A stretch of 64,000 nt of DNA from Novilysobacter_A longmucuonensis (GTDB lineage Bacteria > Pseudomonadota > Gammaproteobacteria > Xanthomonadales > Xanthomonadaceae), in contig NZ_JBJMAW010000004.1 in assembly GCF_046600735.1 (NCBI RefSeq), positions 186,001-250,000 of the forward strand, given 5' to 3'. Every line of letters begins with the position of its first letter. Position 1 is the first letter of the stretch. The position numbers and the translations under genes are program-made. Under the pieces are notes generated by a model, which worked only from the letters and a program-made list of their open reading frames with translations, searched no databases and was not told the origin of the DNA. This document shows positions 45,619 through 54,797 of this stretch, one piece after another.

Positions 45619-46293
45619 TCACTGCACATCGAGCGAATACCCCAGTCCGCGATGGGTGCGGACCGGGTCGGCCGCGGCGTCGACCTCGTGCAGCTTGGCC
45701 CGCAAGGTCTTGACGTGGGTATCGACCGTACGGTCGCCGCTGTCGAGCGCATCGCCCCAGACCCGGTCCATCAACTGCGCCCGCGACAACACCGCGCCCG
45801 GGCGTTGCAGCAGCGCGGCGAGCAGGCCGTACTCGTAGCGGGTCAGCTCCAGCGAACGCCCGCGGAAGCGGATGCGCTTGCCCGCCGCATCGTGTTCGAA
45901 CCCGCCCACGACGGACGCATCGGCCTGCGCGGCTTGGACGCGCCGCAGCACCACCCGTACCCGTGCCACCAACTCGCGTGGCGAGAAGGGTTTGGTCACG
46001 TAGTCGTCGGCGCCGATCTCCAGCCCCAGGATGCGGTCGGCCTCGGCGCCCTGGGCGGTCAGGAAGATCACCGGCAACTCGCGCCCGCGGCGCAGTTCGC
46101 GGCACAGCGCGAAGCCGCCGATATCGGGCAGGCCGACATCGAGCACGGCCAGCGCGAAGACCTCCGTCGCCGCCCACCGCAGCGCCTCGCCGCCGGTCAG
46201 GCAGTGCACCGGATCGAAACCTTCCGCGCGCAGCGCGTACTGCACCGTGTCGGCGATCGCCGGTTCGTCTTCGACCAGGAGGATGCGGGACAT
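45619..46293 (-). CDS. creB: Two-component response regulator CreB
   Basis: A 224-residue OmpR-type regulator. The receiver has VEDEPAIADTV (acidic pocket), phosphoacceptor Asp52 (AVLDVGLPDIGG), IFLTAQGAEADR and YVTKPFSPRELVARV. The winged helix domain includes LTRYEYGLLAALLQRPGAVLSR and DTHVKTLRAKL. The ATG at 46,293 gives MSRILLVEDEPAI; the longer frame has a basic leader not seen in the family. It lies 64 bp upstream of creC and divergent from rlmJ. Confidence 0.92.
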   Translation of the reverse strand: MSRILLVEDEPAIADTVQYALRAEGFDPVHCLTGGEALRWAATEVFALAVLDVGLPDIGGFALCRELRRGRELPVIFLTAQGAEADRILGLEIGADDYVTKPFSPRELVARVRVVLRRVQAAQADASVVGGFEHDAAGKRIRFRGRSLELTRYEYGLLAALLQRPGAVLSRAQLMDRVWGDALDSGDRTVDTHVKTLRAKLHEVDAAADPVRTHRGLGYSLDVQ

Positions 46294-46372
46294 GGGCAAG
46301 GGGGCCGGCTCGGTCGCGATGGCGACAGGATAAGCCAGCCGCCGGCGTCGACGGCGGGCTACCCTGTCGCCC

Positions 46373-47245
46373 ATGAACTACCGCCACGCGTTCCATGCCG
46401 GCAACCACGCCGATGTCCTCAAGCACGTCACCCTGCTGGCGCTGTGCGATGCACTGGCGGCCAAGCCGGCGCCGCTGTTCGCACTCGACACCCACGCCGG
46501 GCGCGGGCTGTATGCGCTCGATGGCAATTCCGCCCAGCGCAGCGGCGAGGCCGAGGGCGGGGTGTCGCGGCTGCTGGCCGAAGCGCCGAAACACCCCGCG
46601 ATCGCGCGCTACCTGGCCGCAGTCAAGGCGTGCCGGCTCGAACACGGCCCGGCGACCTACCCCGGCTCGCCGTGGCTGCTGGCGCACGCATTGCGCGAGG
46701 ACGACCGCATCGCCGCCTGCGAGTTGCTGCCCGAAGAAGCGGCTCAGCTCAAGGTCAACTTCGCCCGCGACCCGCGCGTGGCGGTGCACGCGCGCGACGG
46801 TTATGCGGCGATGAAGGCCCTGCTCCCCCCCACGCTGTTGAAAGCCGGGGGCAGCGCGATGAAGTTCGCCCGTGGGCTGGTCCTGATCGATCCGCCCTAC
46901 GAGGCGCAACTGGAGGAGTTCGACCACATCATCGGCGCGCTGCGCCAAACGCTCAGCCGCTGGCCGAATGCCAGCTATGCGGTGTGGTATCCGATCAAGC
47001 GCCGGCGCTCGCTGCAGCCGTTCTTCCGGCGTGCGGCGACACTGCCGGTGAAGGCCTCGTTCGTGGCCGAACTGATGGTCCACCCCGACGACTCCCCGCT
47101 GCGCATGAACGGCAGCGGCCTGTTGCTGCTGAACCCGCCGTGGCAGTTCGGGCAGGGCCTGGGCGCGGTGCTGCCGCTGCTGGCCAAGGCGCTCGGCGAG
47201 GCCGGCGCATCGTCGCGGCTGGAGTGGTTGAAGCAGGAAAGCTAG
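46373..47245 (+). CDS. rlmJ: 23S rRNA (adenine(2030)-N6)-methyltransferase RlmJ
   Basis: Methylates A2030 of 23S rRNA using SAM. The 290-residue product starts MNYRHAFHAGNHADVLKHV, the family hallmark. ALDTHAGRGLYAL is the cofactor motif and LVLIDPPYEAQLEEFDHI the DPPY catalytic motif of N6-adenine methyltransferases. WYPIKRRRSLQPFF follows. Divergent from creB. REP elements lie just downstream. Confidence 0.95.
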   Translation: MNYRHAFHAGNHADVLKHVTLLALCDALAAKPAPLFALDTHAGRGLYALDGNSAQRSGEAEGGVSRLLAEAPKHPAIARYLAAVKACRLEHGPATYPGSPWLLAHALREDDRIAACELLPEEAAQLKVNFARDPRVAVHARDGYAAMKALLPPTLLKAGGSAMKFARGLVLIDPPYEAQLEEFDHIIGALRQTLSRWPNASYAVWYPIKRRRSLQPFFRRAATLPVKASFVAELMVHPDDSPLRMNGSGLLLLNPPWQFGQGLGAVLPLLAKALGEAGASSRLEWLKQES

Positions 47246-47250
47246 CGCTT

Positions 47251-47331
47251 TGGTAGGAGCGACGTGAGTCGCAAAACCTGTACATCACTGCCCACGTGCG
47301 CGGTATCGCGACTCACGTCGCTCCTACAGAG
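47251..47331. repeat. REP pair, family B (GTAGGAGCGACGTGAGTCGC)
   Basis: GTAGGAGCGACGTGAGTCGC and its inverted copy GCGACTCACGTCGCTCCTAC flank a short spacer, the standard BIME layout. It lies right after rlmJ in a 662-bp gap (47,246-47,907) that otherwise holds a gene remnant and a second REP pair. Confidence 0.85.
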
Positions 47332-47359
47332 GGGCCGACCCAAACCGGCCTCGGCCGCA

Positions 47360-47513
47360 TCAAACCTGCGCGCTGAGATCCGGTTCGAAGAAACTCCAGC
47401 GCACTTCGGGGAACGCCTGCTTCATCGCGCGTTCCAGTTGCTCGATCTCCTCGGCCAGCGCGGGCGCGTCGTGCAATCCGCGCCCTGCGCCGCGACCATC
47501 ACCGACAGCTCTT
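47360..47513 (-). pseudogene. Remnant of a C-terminal coding region (cation-efflux-like tail)
   Basis: On the minus strand a short frame reads LHDAPALAEEIEQLERAMKQ, continues AFPEVRWSFFEPD and stops at 47,360. Upstream, in another frame, ELSVMVAAQGA precedes it; one added G would join the two. The pieces resemble the extreme C-terminus of a cation-efflux-type protein (VRWxFFEPD), but this is weak. The rest is missing and a REP pair begins where homology stops. It looks like a decaying gene end. Confidence 0.5.
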
Positions 47514-47597
47514 GTAGGAGCGCTCCCATGGGCGCGACCGCGACCGCGGCAGATGTCGCAAGCGGGTCTCGATCGCGCCCATGGGGCGCTCCTACAC
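47513..47597. repeat. REP pair, family B variant (GTAGGAGCGCTCCCATGGGCG)
   Basis: GTAGGAGCGCTCCCATGGGC and the inverted CGCCCATGGGGCGCTCCTAC flank a spacer of about 45 bp. It directly abuts the gene remnant at 47,360-47,513. The stretch 47,598-47,907 after it shows no recognisable gene. Confidence 0.85.
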
Positions 47598-47907
47598 GCC
47601 TTCGCTTGTGCTGCAACGCGGGCGTAGACATGCGCCGTGTCCCTGGTCGAGGCGGCGCGAGCCTAGCATCGGCTCCTGTGCGCGCGATGCAGCAGCTCAG
47701 CGGCAAACGATGCCGCTGCCGGCGTGCCCGAGCACTTCACCGACCAGCCCGGGCACGCCCGTCGCGGCGGGGCACCGCCCATTCCGGGGTGCGCCGCGCG
47801 CGTGCGCTCAGCCCCTAACGGCGCGGTTTCAGCTCGGCAAAAGCGCCGGCCTTTTGCGTGACCGCGGAATGAAGCACCGGCCCCGGGACGTGTGCCAAAC
47901 TCCGCGA

Positions 47908-48471
47908 ATGGCCGCGCGCGAACGTCTCCCGCCCTGGCACGAGCGCCAGCGACTTCCCAACGGTCGCGACGTGCTGATCCGGCCTATCCGGCCGGAGGAC
48001 GCAGCGCCCCTGCGCGCTGGATTTGCATTGCTGCAGCCCGACGAAGTGCGCCAGCGCTTCCTGCATGCACTCAAGGAGCTCAGTCCCGAGGCGGCCGAGC
48101 GGTTTGCCCGGATCAACCCCAAGACCGAATTCGCCCTGGTCGCGGCCGAACCGCTGCCGCCGGGCGAGGCGCTGGTCGGCGCGGTCGCGCGCATCGTCAT
48201 CGACGGCAACGGGCGAGACGCCGAGTTCGCGATCCTGGTCAGCCGCTACATCGCCGGCATGGGGCTGGGCCGCTACCTGATGACGCGACTAGTCAAATGG
48301 GCGCGTGGCAAGAACCTGGAGCGCATCTACGGCGACGTGTTCGAGCACAACCACGCGATGCTGGCACTGGCGCAGTCCCTGGGTTTCGAGCGCCAATTCC
48401 AGCAGGACGGGCAAGGCCTGGTGCGGGTGGTGCTGGACCTGAAAGCCGCCCAGACAGCGAAAGCCGTGTAG
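47908..48471 (+). CDS. GNAT-family N-acetyltransferase
   Basis: A 187-residue acetyltransferase. After a short leader, LPNGRDVLIRPIRPEDAAPLRAGF starts the GNAT fold and GALVGAVARIVIDGNGRDAEFAILVSRYIAGMGLGRYLM carries the acetyl-CoA loop (GxGxG/A variant GMGLGRYLM). NLERIYGDVFEHNHAMLALAQSLGF completes it. It resembles the GNAT domain found at the end of protein lysine acetyltransferases (Pat/YfiQ), here as a stand-alone domain. The ATG at 47,908 was chosen; the frame is open upstream without homology. Substrate unknown. Confidence 0.82.
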   Translation: MAARERLPPWHERQRLPNGRDVLIRPIRPEDAAPLRAGFALLQPDEVRQRFLHALKELSPEAAERFARINPKTEFALVAAEPLPPGEALVGAVARIVIDGNGRDAEFAILVSRYIAGMGLGRYLMTRLVKWARGKNLERIYGDVFEHNHAMLALAQSLGFERQFQQDGQGLVRVVLDLKAAQTAKAV

Positions 48472-48591
48472 GAGCGGCTTCAGCCGCGAGCTTTGGCGCC
48501 GGCCTTCTGCAGCGCGGTCGCAATCGCGAGTTCACGGACGTGCCGACCCTGGTTTGCGGCCTCGTTCGCGGCTGAAGCCGCTCCTACCGTC
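48468..48591. repeat. REP pair, family B, with conserved spacer
   Basis: GTAGGAGCGGCTTCAGCCGC and the inverted GCGGCTGAAGCCGCTCCTAC flank about 80 bp. The spacer GCGCGGTCGCAATCGCGAG...CCCTGGTTTGCGG resembles the sequence next to the single REP at 49,880-49,901, so the spacer belongs to the repeated unit. The first arm overlaps the end of the GNAT gene. Confidence 0.8.
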
Positions 48592-48743
48592 GAGAGGACA
48601 GTCTGCCGCCCGGCGTGGCGTTCAATGCGAGCGCCTTGTCCGCTTTCGCGTCGGCGCTGCGTTGACCCGCGTTGACCAACGACAAAGCCAGCGGCAGGCC
48701 ATGCCGTGCCTGCATGGAGGACGCATCCTCCAGGACCGCGGCC

Positions 48744-49793
48744 ATGAGCATCGACGAAGCACGCCTCAACGAATTTCTCGGCCGCGCAGTCGGCGACCTC
48801 GGCGCCGCGATCAGTTCGACCCTGATGCTGGTCGGCGATCAGCTCGGCTACTACCGGGCACTCGCGGACGAGCCGCTGGATTCGCACGGACTGGCCGCGC
48901 GCACCGACACCCACGAGCGTTACGCGCGCGAGTGGCTCGGCAACCAGGCGGCCGGTGGCTACGTGCAATACGACGCGACCAGCGGCCAGTACTCCTTGAG
49001 CGAGGAGCAGGCGCTGTGCCTGGCCGATCCCGGCGGCCCGGTGGACTTGCCGGGCGCGTATTCGATCGTCGAGGCCACCTTCCACGCGCTCGAACGCACC
49101 AAGGTCAACTTCCGTACCGGCAACGGCATGGAATGGGGCGACCACCACGCGTGCCTGTTCCACGGCACCGAGCGGTTCTTCCGCGCCGGCTACAACGCCC
49201 ACCTGCTGGTCGACTGGCTACCGGCGCTGGACGGCCTGGTCGACAAGCTCCGCAGCGGCGGCAAGGTCGCCGACGTCGGCTGCGGCCACGGTGCCAGCAC
49301 CACCCTGATGGCGCAGGCGTTTCCCAACTCGGAGTTCGTCGGTTACGACTACCACGGCCCGTCGATCGACACCGCCCGCCAGCGCGCCGCCAATGCCGGC
49401 ATCGAGAACGCGCGCTTCGAGGTGGCCGATGCCACCGGCTACCCCGACCAGGAGTTCGACCTGATCGCCTTCTTCGATTGCCTGCACGACATGGGCGACC
49501 CGGTCGGCGCGGCGCGGCAGGCGCGGCAGGCGCTGAAGCCAGAGGGCCACTGCATGCTGGTCGAGCCGTTCGCGGGCGATAGTGTCGCGGACAATCTCAA
49601 CCCGGTCGGGCGGGTCTACTACGGTGCTTCATCGCAGATCTGCGTGCCGGTGTCGCTGGCCCGCAACGGCCCGGCGCTCGGCGCCCAGGCCGGCGAGGCG
49701 CGGCTGAGCGCGGTGATGACCGAGGCCGGCTTCGGCCGCTTCCGCCGCGCCGCGCAGACGCCGTTCAACCTGGTGCTGGAGGCGCGTCCGTAG
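48744..49793 (+). CDS. Class I SAM-dependent methyltransferase
   Basis: A 349-residue two-domain protein. An N-terminal winged-helix-like region (SIDEARLNEFLGRAVGDLG...LAARTDTHERYAREWLGNQAAGGYV) resembles O-methyltransferase dimerisation domains. The catalytic domain has motif I VADVGCGHGASTTLMAQ, VGYDYHGPSID, FDLIAFFDCLHDMGDP and LKPEGHCMLVEPFAGD. The substrate is unknown; the family includes small-molecule methyltransferases. The ATG at 48,744 was preferred over an upstream in-frame TTG/ATG because homology begins here. Confidence 0.85.
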   Translation: MSIDEARLNEFLGRAVGDLGAAISSTLMLVGDQLGYYRALADEPLDSHGLAARTDTHERYAREWLGNQAAGGYVQYDATSGQYSLSEEQALCLADPGGPVDLPGAYSIVEATFHALERTKVNFRTGNGMEWGDHHACLFHGTERFFRAGYNAHLLVDWLPALDGLVDKLRSGGKVADVGCGHGASTTLMAQAFPNSEFVGYDYHGPSIDTARQRAANAGIENARFEVADATGYPDQEFDLIAFFDCLHDMGDPVGAARQARQALKPEGHCMLVEPFAGDSVADNLNPVGRVYYGASSQICVPVSLARNGPALGAQAGEARLSAVMTEAGFGRFRRAAQTPFNLVLEARP

Positions 49794-49839
49794 CGGCGAG
49801 TCTTCGGGTGTGGCGGACGGTTGGGCTGCCCTCTGCTGC

Positions 49840-49903
49840 GCGGTCGTAACCGGGGGCTCGTGGGCGTGCCGGTTTTGGTTCGCGGCTGAAGCCGCTCCTA
49901 CAG
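49840..49903. repeat. Half BIME of family B
   Basis: One inverted REP arm, GCGGCTGAAGCCGCTCCTAC, is preceded by a diverged copy of the spacer seen at 48,490-48,570. The left arm is missing. It lies in the gap before mfd. Confidence 0.7.
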
Positions 49904-49975
49904 GGGTGCCGGAGAAGTCTTTACCCATGTCGCTGACGGGGCGCGGCCGGCGCATCGGCTAAAATCCCGCTCCTG

Positions 49976-52900
49976 ATGCCATCCCCCACCTCCCCAAACC
50001 CGCCGCTGCCGAGGCCGGGCCAGCAGCGCGCCTGGTGGCGTGCGCCGGCGTCCGCCTCCGCCCTTGCGTTCCATATCGCCCAGGCCGCGACCGCGCACGA
50101 CGGCCCGCTGCTCGCGATCGCGCGCGACAACCACAGCGCGCACCAGCTCGAAACCGACCTGCGCACCCTGCTCGGCGCTCAGGCCGCACACGACGGCAAG
50201 GTGCCGGTGCTGCCCTTCCCGGACTGGGAAACCCTGCCCTACGACGTCTTCAGCCCGCACCCGGACATCGTCAGCCAGCGCCTGGCCGCGTTGCACCGCT
50301 TGCCCACGCTCAGGCAGGGGATCGTGGTGGTGCCGGTGCAGACGCTGCTGCAAAGACTGGCGCCGCTGCGGCACGTGGTCGGCGGCAGCTTCGACGTGCG
50401 CGTCGGTCAGCGGCTCGACCTGGATGCGGAAAAACGGCGGCTGGAATCGGCCGGCTACCGGCACGTGCCGCAGGTGCTCGACCCGGGCGATTTCGCGGTG
50501 CGCGGCGGCCTGCTCGATGTCTACCCGATGGGCGCGGACACGCCGTTCCGGGTCGAACTGCTCGACGACGAGATCGACACCATCCGCGGCTTCGATCCCG
50601 AAACGCAGCGCTCGCTCGACCGGATCGACGCGGTGCACCTGCTGCCGGGCCGCGAGCTGCCGCTGGACGAGGCCTCGGTCAAGCGTGCACTGGATGCGTT
50701 GCGCGAGCGCTTCGACCTCGACACCCGGCGTAGCGCGCTGTACCAAGACCTCAAGGCCGGCGCCGCGCCGGCCGGCATCGAGTACTACTTGCCGCTGTTT
50801 TTCGAGCAGGGCCGTCGCGACGGCCTGGGCCAGACCGCCACCTTGTTCGACTACCTCGGCGACAGCACTCTGCCGGTGATCGCCGCCGGCGCGCTGGAGG
50901 CGGCCGAGCATTTCTGGAAGCAGACCGGCGAGCGTTACGAGCAACGCCGCCACGATGTCGAGCGGCCAGTGCTGCCGCCGGGCGAGTTGTACCTGTCGCC
51001 CGATGCGCTGCGCGAGCGCTTCAATCGTGGCGACCGCATCGAAGTCTGCAACCAGACCCATCCCCAGCACGAACGCGCGCAGGCGCTGGGCACCCAGGCG
51101 GCGCCGGACCTGCCGATCACCGCCCGCGACCACGCCCCCGCCGACGCGCTGAAGTCGTTCCTCGCCAGCTATCCCGGCCGCGTGCTGATCGCGGCCGATT
51201 CGCCGGGCCGCCGCGAGGCGCTGCTCGAACTGCTGCAGGCCGCCGACCTGCGGCCGGACGTGCTGCCGGACTGGCCGGCGTTCGCGCTTCTACCCCCTCT
51301 CCCGCCTGCCCCCCAAGGGGACTTCCTTCAGGGCGCGGGAGAGGGTTGGGGTGAGGGCACGCGAGATGGACTCAGCAAATTCGCCATCGCGGTCGCCCCG
51401 TTCGATGACGGCTTCGCGCTCACCGAGCCGCCGCTGGCGATCCTCACCGAACGCCAGTTGTTTCCCGAACGCGCCAGCCAGCCGCGCCGCCGCAAGCGCG
51501 CCGGGCGCGAGCCCGAAGCGATCATCCGCGACCTGGGCGAGCTCACCGACGGCGCGCCGATCGTGCACGAGGACCACGGCGTCGGCCGCTACCGCGGACT
51601 GGTCACGCTGGAAGCCGGCGGCGAGAAGAACGAATACCTCGAGATCGAATACGCCAAGGGCGACCGCCTGTACGTGCCGGTCGCGCAGCTGCACCTGATC
51701 AACCGCTATTCCGGGGCGTCGGTCGAGACCGCGCCGCTGCATTCGCTTGGCGGCGAGCAGTGGACCAAGGCCAAACGCAAGGCGGCCGAAAAAGTCCGCG
51801 ATGTCGCCGCCGAACTGCTCGAGATCCAGGCCAAGCGCCAGGCCCGCGCCGGCTTGGCGATCGATCTGGACCGCGCGATGTACGAGCCGTTCGCGGCCGC
51901 GTTCCCGTTCGAGGAAACCCCCGACCAGCACGCCGCGATCGAGGCGGTGATCCGCGACCTGCAGAGCAGCCAGCCGATGGACCGGGTGGTCTGCGGCGAT
52001 GTGGGCTTCGGCAAGACCGAGGTCGCGGTGCGCGCCGCGTTTGCCGCCGCCGCCGCCGGCAAGCAGGTCGCGGTGCTGGTGCCGACTACGCTGCTGGCCG
52101 AGCAGCACTACCGCACGATCAGCGACCGCTTCGCCGACTGGCCGCTCAAGGTCGAGGTGCTGTCGCGCTTCAAGACCGCCAAGGAAATCAAGGCCGAACT
52201 GGAAAAGGCTGCCGACGGCAGCATCGACGTGATCGTCGGCACCCACCGGCTGCTGCAGAAGGACGTGCATTTCAAGGACCTCGGCCTGGTCATCGTCGAC
52301 GAGGAGCAGCGCTTCGGCGTGCGCCAGAAGGAGGCCCTCAAGGCGATGCGCGCCAATGTCCACCTGCTGACGCTGACCGCAACCCCGATCCCGCGCACGC
52401 TCAACATGGCCATGGCCGGGCTGCGCGACCTGTCGATCATCGCCACCCCGCCGGCGCACCGCCTGGCGGTGCAGACGTTCGTGGTGCCGTGGGATGACGC
52501 GCAACTGCGCGAGGCGTTCCAGCGCGAGCTCTCGCGCGGCGGCCAGGTCTACTTCCTGCACAACGATGTCGAAAGCATCGGGCGGATGCAGCGCGAGCTC
52601 GAGACGCTGGTGCCGGATGCGCGCATCGGCGTCGCCCACGGCCAGATGCCCGAGCGCGAACTGGAGCGGGTGATGCTCGACTTCCACAAGCAGCGCTTCA
52701 ACGTGCTGTTGTGCACCACGATCATCGAGTCGGGCATCGACATCCCCAACGCCAACACCATCATCATGAACCGCGCCGACAAGTTCGGCCTGGCCCAGAT
52801 GCACCAGCTGCGTGGCCGGGTCGGCCGTTCGCATCACCGCGCCTACGCCTACCTCGTCGTGCCCGACAAGCGCTCGATCACCAGCGATGCGAAGAAGCGC

Positions 52901-53554
52901 CTCGATGCGATCGCGGCGATGGGCGAGCTGGGTGCCGGCTTCACCCTGGCCACCCACGACCTGGAAATCCGCGGCGCCGGCGAACTGCTCGGCGAGGACC
53001 AGAGCGGGCAGATGGCCGAGGTCGGATTCAGCCTCTACACCGAGCTGCTGGAGCGTGCGGTGCGCTCAATCAAACGCGGCGAACTGCCCGACATCGACGG
53101 TACCCAGTCGCGTGGCGCCGAGGTAGAGCTGCATGTCCCGGCACTGATCCCCGAGGACTACCTGCCCGACGTGCACACCCGCCTGACCCTGTACAAGCGC
53201 ATCAGCAGCGCGCGCGACATCGAGGAACTGCGCGAACTGCAGGTCGAGATGATCGACCGTTTCGGCCTGCTGCCCGACCCGGCCCGGTACCTGTTCGCGA
53301 TCGCCGAACTGAAGCTGCAGGCCACCGCGCTGGGCATCCGCAAGCTCGACCTCGGCGAGAAGAGCGGCCGCGTGCAGTTCACCGACAAACCCGCCGTAGA
53401 TCCGATGGCGCTCATCCAGCTGATCCAGGGCCAGCCCAAGCTCTACCAGATGGACGGCCCGGACAAACTCAAGCTCAAACTGGAGCTGCCCGACGCCCCC
53501 GCCCGCCTCGCCGCCGCAAAGGGCCTGCTGTTGATGCTGGGCAAAGCCGGCTGA
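49976..53554 (+). CDS. mfd: Transcription-repair coupling factor Mfd
   Basis: Removes stalled RNA polymerase from lesions and recruits UvrA. The 1192-residue product has a UvrB-like N-terminal module (FPDWETLPYDVFSPHPDIVSQRL) and the RNA-polymerase-interacting domain (GAPIVHEDHGVGRYRGLVTLE). The translocase has GDVGFGKTEVAVRAAF (Walker A), IVDEEQRFGVRQKE (DEEQ box) and TTIIESGIDIPNANT. The C-terminal regulatory domain contains the UvrA-contact mimic. It is longer than the usual roughly 1150 residues because residues 439-465 come from an in-frame dispersed repeat. Confidence 0.96.
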   Translation: MPSPTSPNPPLPRPGQQRAWWRAPASASALAFHIAQAATAHDGPLLAIARDNHSAHQLETDLRTLLGAQAAHDGKVPVLPFPDWETLPYDVFSPHPDIVSQRLAALHRLPTLRQGIVVVPVQTLLQRLAPLRHVVGGSFDVRVGQRLDLDAEKRRLESAGYRHVPQVLDPGDFAVRGGLLDVYPMGADTPFRVELLDDEIDTIRGFDPETQRSLDRIDAVHLLPGRELPLDEASVKRALDALRERFDLDTRRSALYQDLKAGAAPAGIEYYLPLFFEQGRRDGLGQTATLFDYLGDSTLPVIAAGALEAAEHFWKQTGERYEQRRHDVERPVLPPGELYLSPDALRERFNRGDRIEVCNQTHPQHERAQALGTQAAPDLPITARDHAPADALKSFLASYPGRVLIAADSPGRREALLELLQAADLRPDVLPDWPAFALLPPLPPAPQGDFLQGAGEGWGEGTRDGLSKFAIAVAPFDDGFALTEPPLAILTERQLFPERASQPRRRKRAGREPEAIIRDLGELTDGAPIVHEDHGVGRYRGLVTLEAGGEKNEYLEIEYAKGDRLYVPVAQLHLINRYSGASVETAPLHSLGGEQWTKAKRKAAEKVRDVAAELLEIQAKRQARAGLAIDLDRAMYEPFAAAFPFEETPDQHAAIEAVIRDLQSSQPMDRVVCGDVGFGKTEVAVRAAFAAAAAGKQVAVLVPTTLLAEQHYRTISDRFADWPLKVEVLSRFKTAKEIKAELEKAADGSIDVIVGTHRLLQKDVHFKDLGLVIVDEEQRFGVRQKEALKAMRANVHLLTLTATPIPRTLNMAMAGLRDLSIIATPPAHRLAVQTFVVPWDDAQLREAFQRELSRGGQVYFLHNDVESIGRMQRELETLVPDARIGVAHGQMPERELERVMLDFHKQRFNVLLCTTIIESGIDIPNANTIIMNRADKFGLAQMHQLRGRVGRSHHRAYAYLVVPDKRSITSDAKKRLDAIAAMGELGAGFTLATHDLEIRGAGELLGEDQSGQMAEVGFSLYTELLERAVRSIKRGELPDIDGTQSRGAEVELHVPALIPEDYLPDVHTRLTLYKRISSARDIEELRELQVEMIDRFGLLPDPARYLFAIAELKLQATALGIRKLDLGEKSGRVQFTDKPAVDPMALIQLIQGQPKLYQMDGPDKLKLKLELPDAPARLAAAKGLLLMLGKAG
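51290..51372. repeat. Family D repeat inserted in frame within mfd
   Basis: CTACCCCCTCTCCCGCCTGC, then GCGGGAGAGGGTTGGGGTGA followed by GGGCACGCGAGA. The right half matches the inverted complement of 32,260-32,300 almost base for base. It adds about 27 residues (PPLPPAPQGDF...GAGEGWGEGTRDG) between the N-terminal module and the polymerase-interacting domain of Mfd, with no frame disruption. Confidence 0.8.
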
Positions 53555-53633
53555 CAGAGTTCCCCTCTTCAGCAAAGAGGGGCCAGGGGAGATTTGCTCC
53601 TGCTCCTGCTCTGCTCTGCTTTGGCCGAAGCCC

Positions 53634-54628
53634 CTACCGATCCAGCGGACTCAACACCCCACCCGCGCCACGCCCCAGCACATGCGTGTAGATCTGCGTG
53701 GTCGCCACGTCCTTGTGTCCGAGCAGCTCCTGCACCGTGCGGATGTCCTGCCCGGCCTCGATCAGATGCGTGGCGAAGGAGTGCCGCAGGGTATGGCACG
53801 TGGCCGGCTTGCGAATGCCCGCAGCCTCGCGTGCCGTCTTCACCGCACGCTGCAGCACACTCTCGTCGACATGGTGCCGCCGCACCAGGCCGCTGCGCGG
53901 ATCAGTCGACACGCGCGGCGCAGGGAACAGGTACTGCCAGCCCAGTTCGCGCCCGGCGGTGGGATATTTGCGCACGAGCGCATGCGGGAGCCAGACCGGC
54001 CCCACGCCGGTGTCCACATCGCACTGATGGACCAGCCGGGTGCGCTCCACCCGTGCCGCCAAGGCGTCACGCAACTTCATCGGCAGCGGCACCCGGCGAT
54101 CCTTGCAACCCCGCCGTTGCGCACGCATATCTCGGAACGGTCGAAGTCGACATCCTTGACCCGCAACCGGATGCATTCCATCAGGCGCATGCCGGTGCCA
54201 TACAACAATGCAGCCATGAGCCAGCGCTGCCCATCCAGCATGGCCAGCAGGCGACCCATCTCGTCGCGCGACAGCACCACCGGCACCCGCTGCGGGCGCT
54301 TCGCGCGAACCACCGATTCCATCCAGGGCAGATCGATCCCGAGCACTTCGCGATACAGGAACAACAACGCCGCCAACGCCTGGTTCTGGGTACCGGCCGC
54401 GACGTGGCCCTCGGTCGCCAGCCCGGTCAGGAACCGCTCCACCTCCGCCCCACCCAGCTCCCGCGGGTGCCGCTTGCCATTGGCGAGAATGAAGCGCCGG
54501 ATCCATCCCACGTACGCCTGCTCCGTCCGCCGGCTGTAGTGCATCACCCGGATCCGCTGACGCACCTGATCCAACAACCGCGGCGATTTCCGCCCCGTTA
54601 CCACCGCATCCATGCCGGCGTAACTCAT
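53634..54628 (-). pseudogene. intI: Integron integrase IntI, frameshifted
   Basis: A tyrosine recombinase that would insert and excise gene cassettes at attI and attC. Two frames together span about 331 residues. The N-terminal part (54,628-54,113) reads PRLLDQVRQRIRVMHYSRRT...NQALAALLFLYREVLG, with the first catalytic Arg in GTGMRLMECIRLRVKD. The C-terminal part has the integron-specific insert VRKYPTAGRELGWQYLFPAP, HTLRHSFATHL (HxxR) and LGHKDVATTQIYTHV (nucleophile Tyr). One base is missing in the G run at 54,109-54,112, within the expected NGxGCKDR motif. All catalytic residues are otherwise intact. Sequencing error remains possible. Confidence 0.9.
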
Positions 54629-54794
54629 ACGCCCCCTCCCCTGTTGGATAACGCCGCCAACATGACGCTAGACGACAGCCGGATGCATCAGCTAACCCGT
54701 TGATCGGTTGTAGGATTTTTCCTCTTGGACCATCCGCCAAGGGCAGGCATACTCCGCGCAACACCCCGTTTTGGGGATCGAATAAGTGTTAGAC
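54629..54794 (+). other. attI region and first cassette junction
   Basis: The stretch between the intI start and cassette 1. The crossover heptamer GTTAGAC is at 54,788-54,794 (cassette 1 starts at 54,789). A small CCCCGTTTTGGGG hairpin lies at 54,764-54,776. The cassette promoter Pc was not found with confidence; TTGATC at 54,700 lacks a good -10 partner. Confidence 0.75.
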
Positions 54795-54797
54795 CCC

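Noticed and set aside
53634..54628. Phage or ICE-type tyrosine integrase
   Set aside because: The KYPTAGRELGWQY-type insert and position beside attI/attC define an integron integrase.
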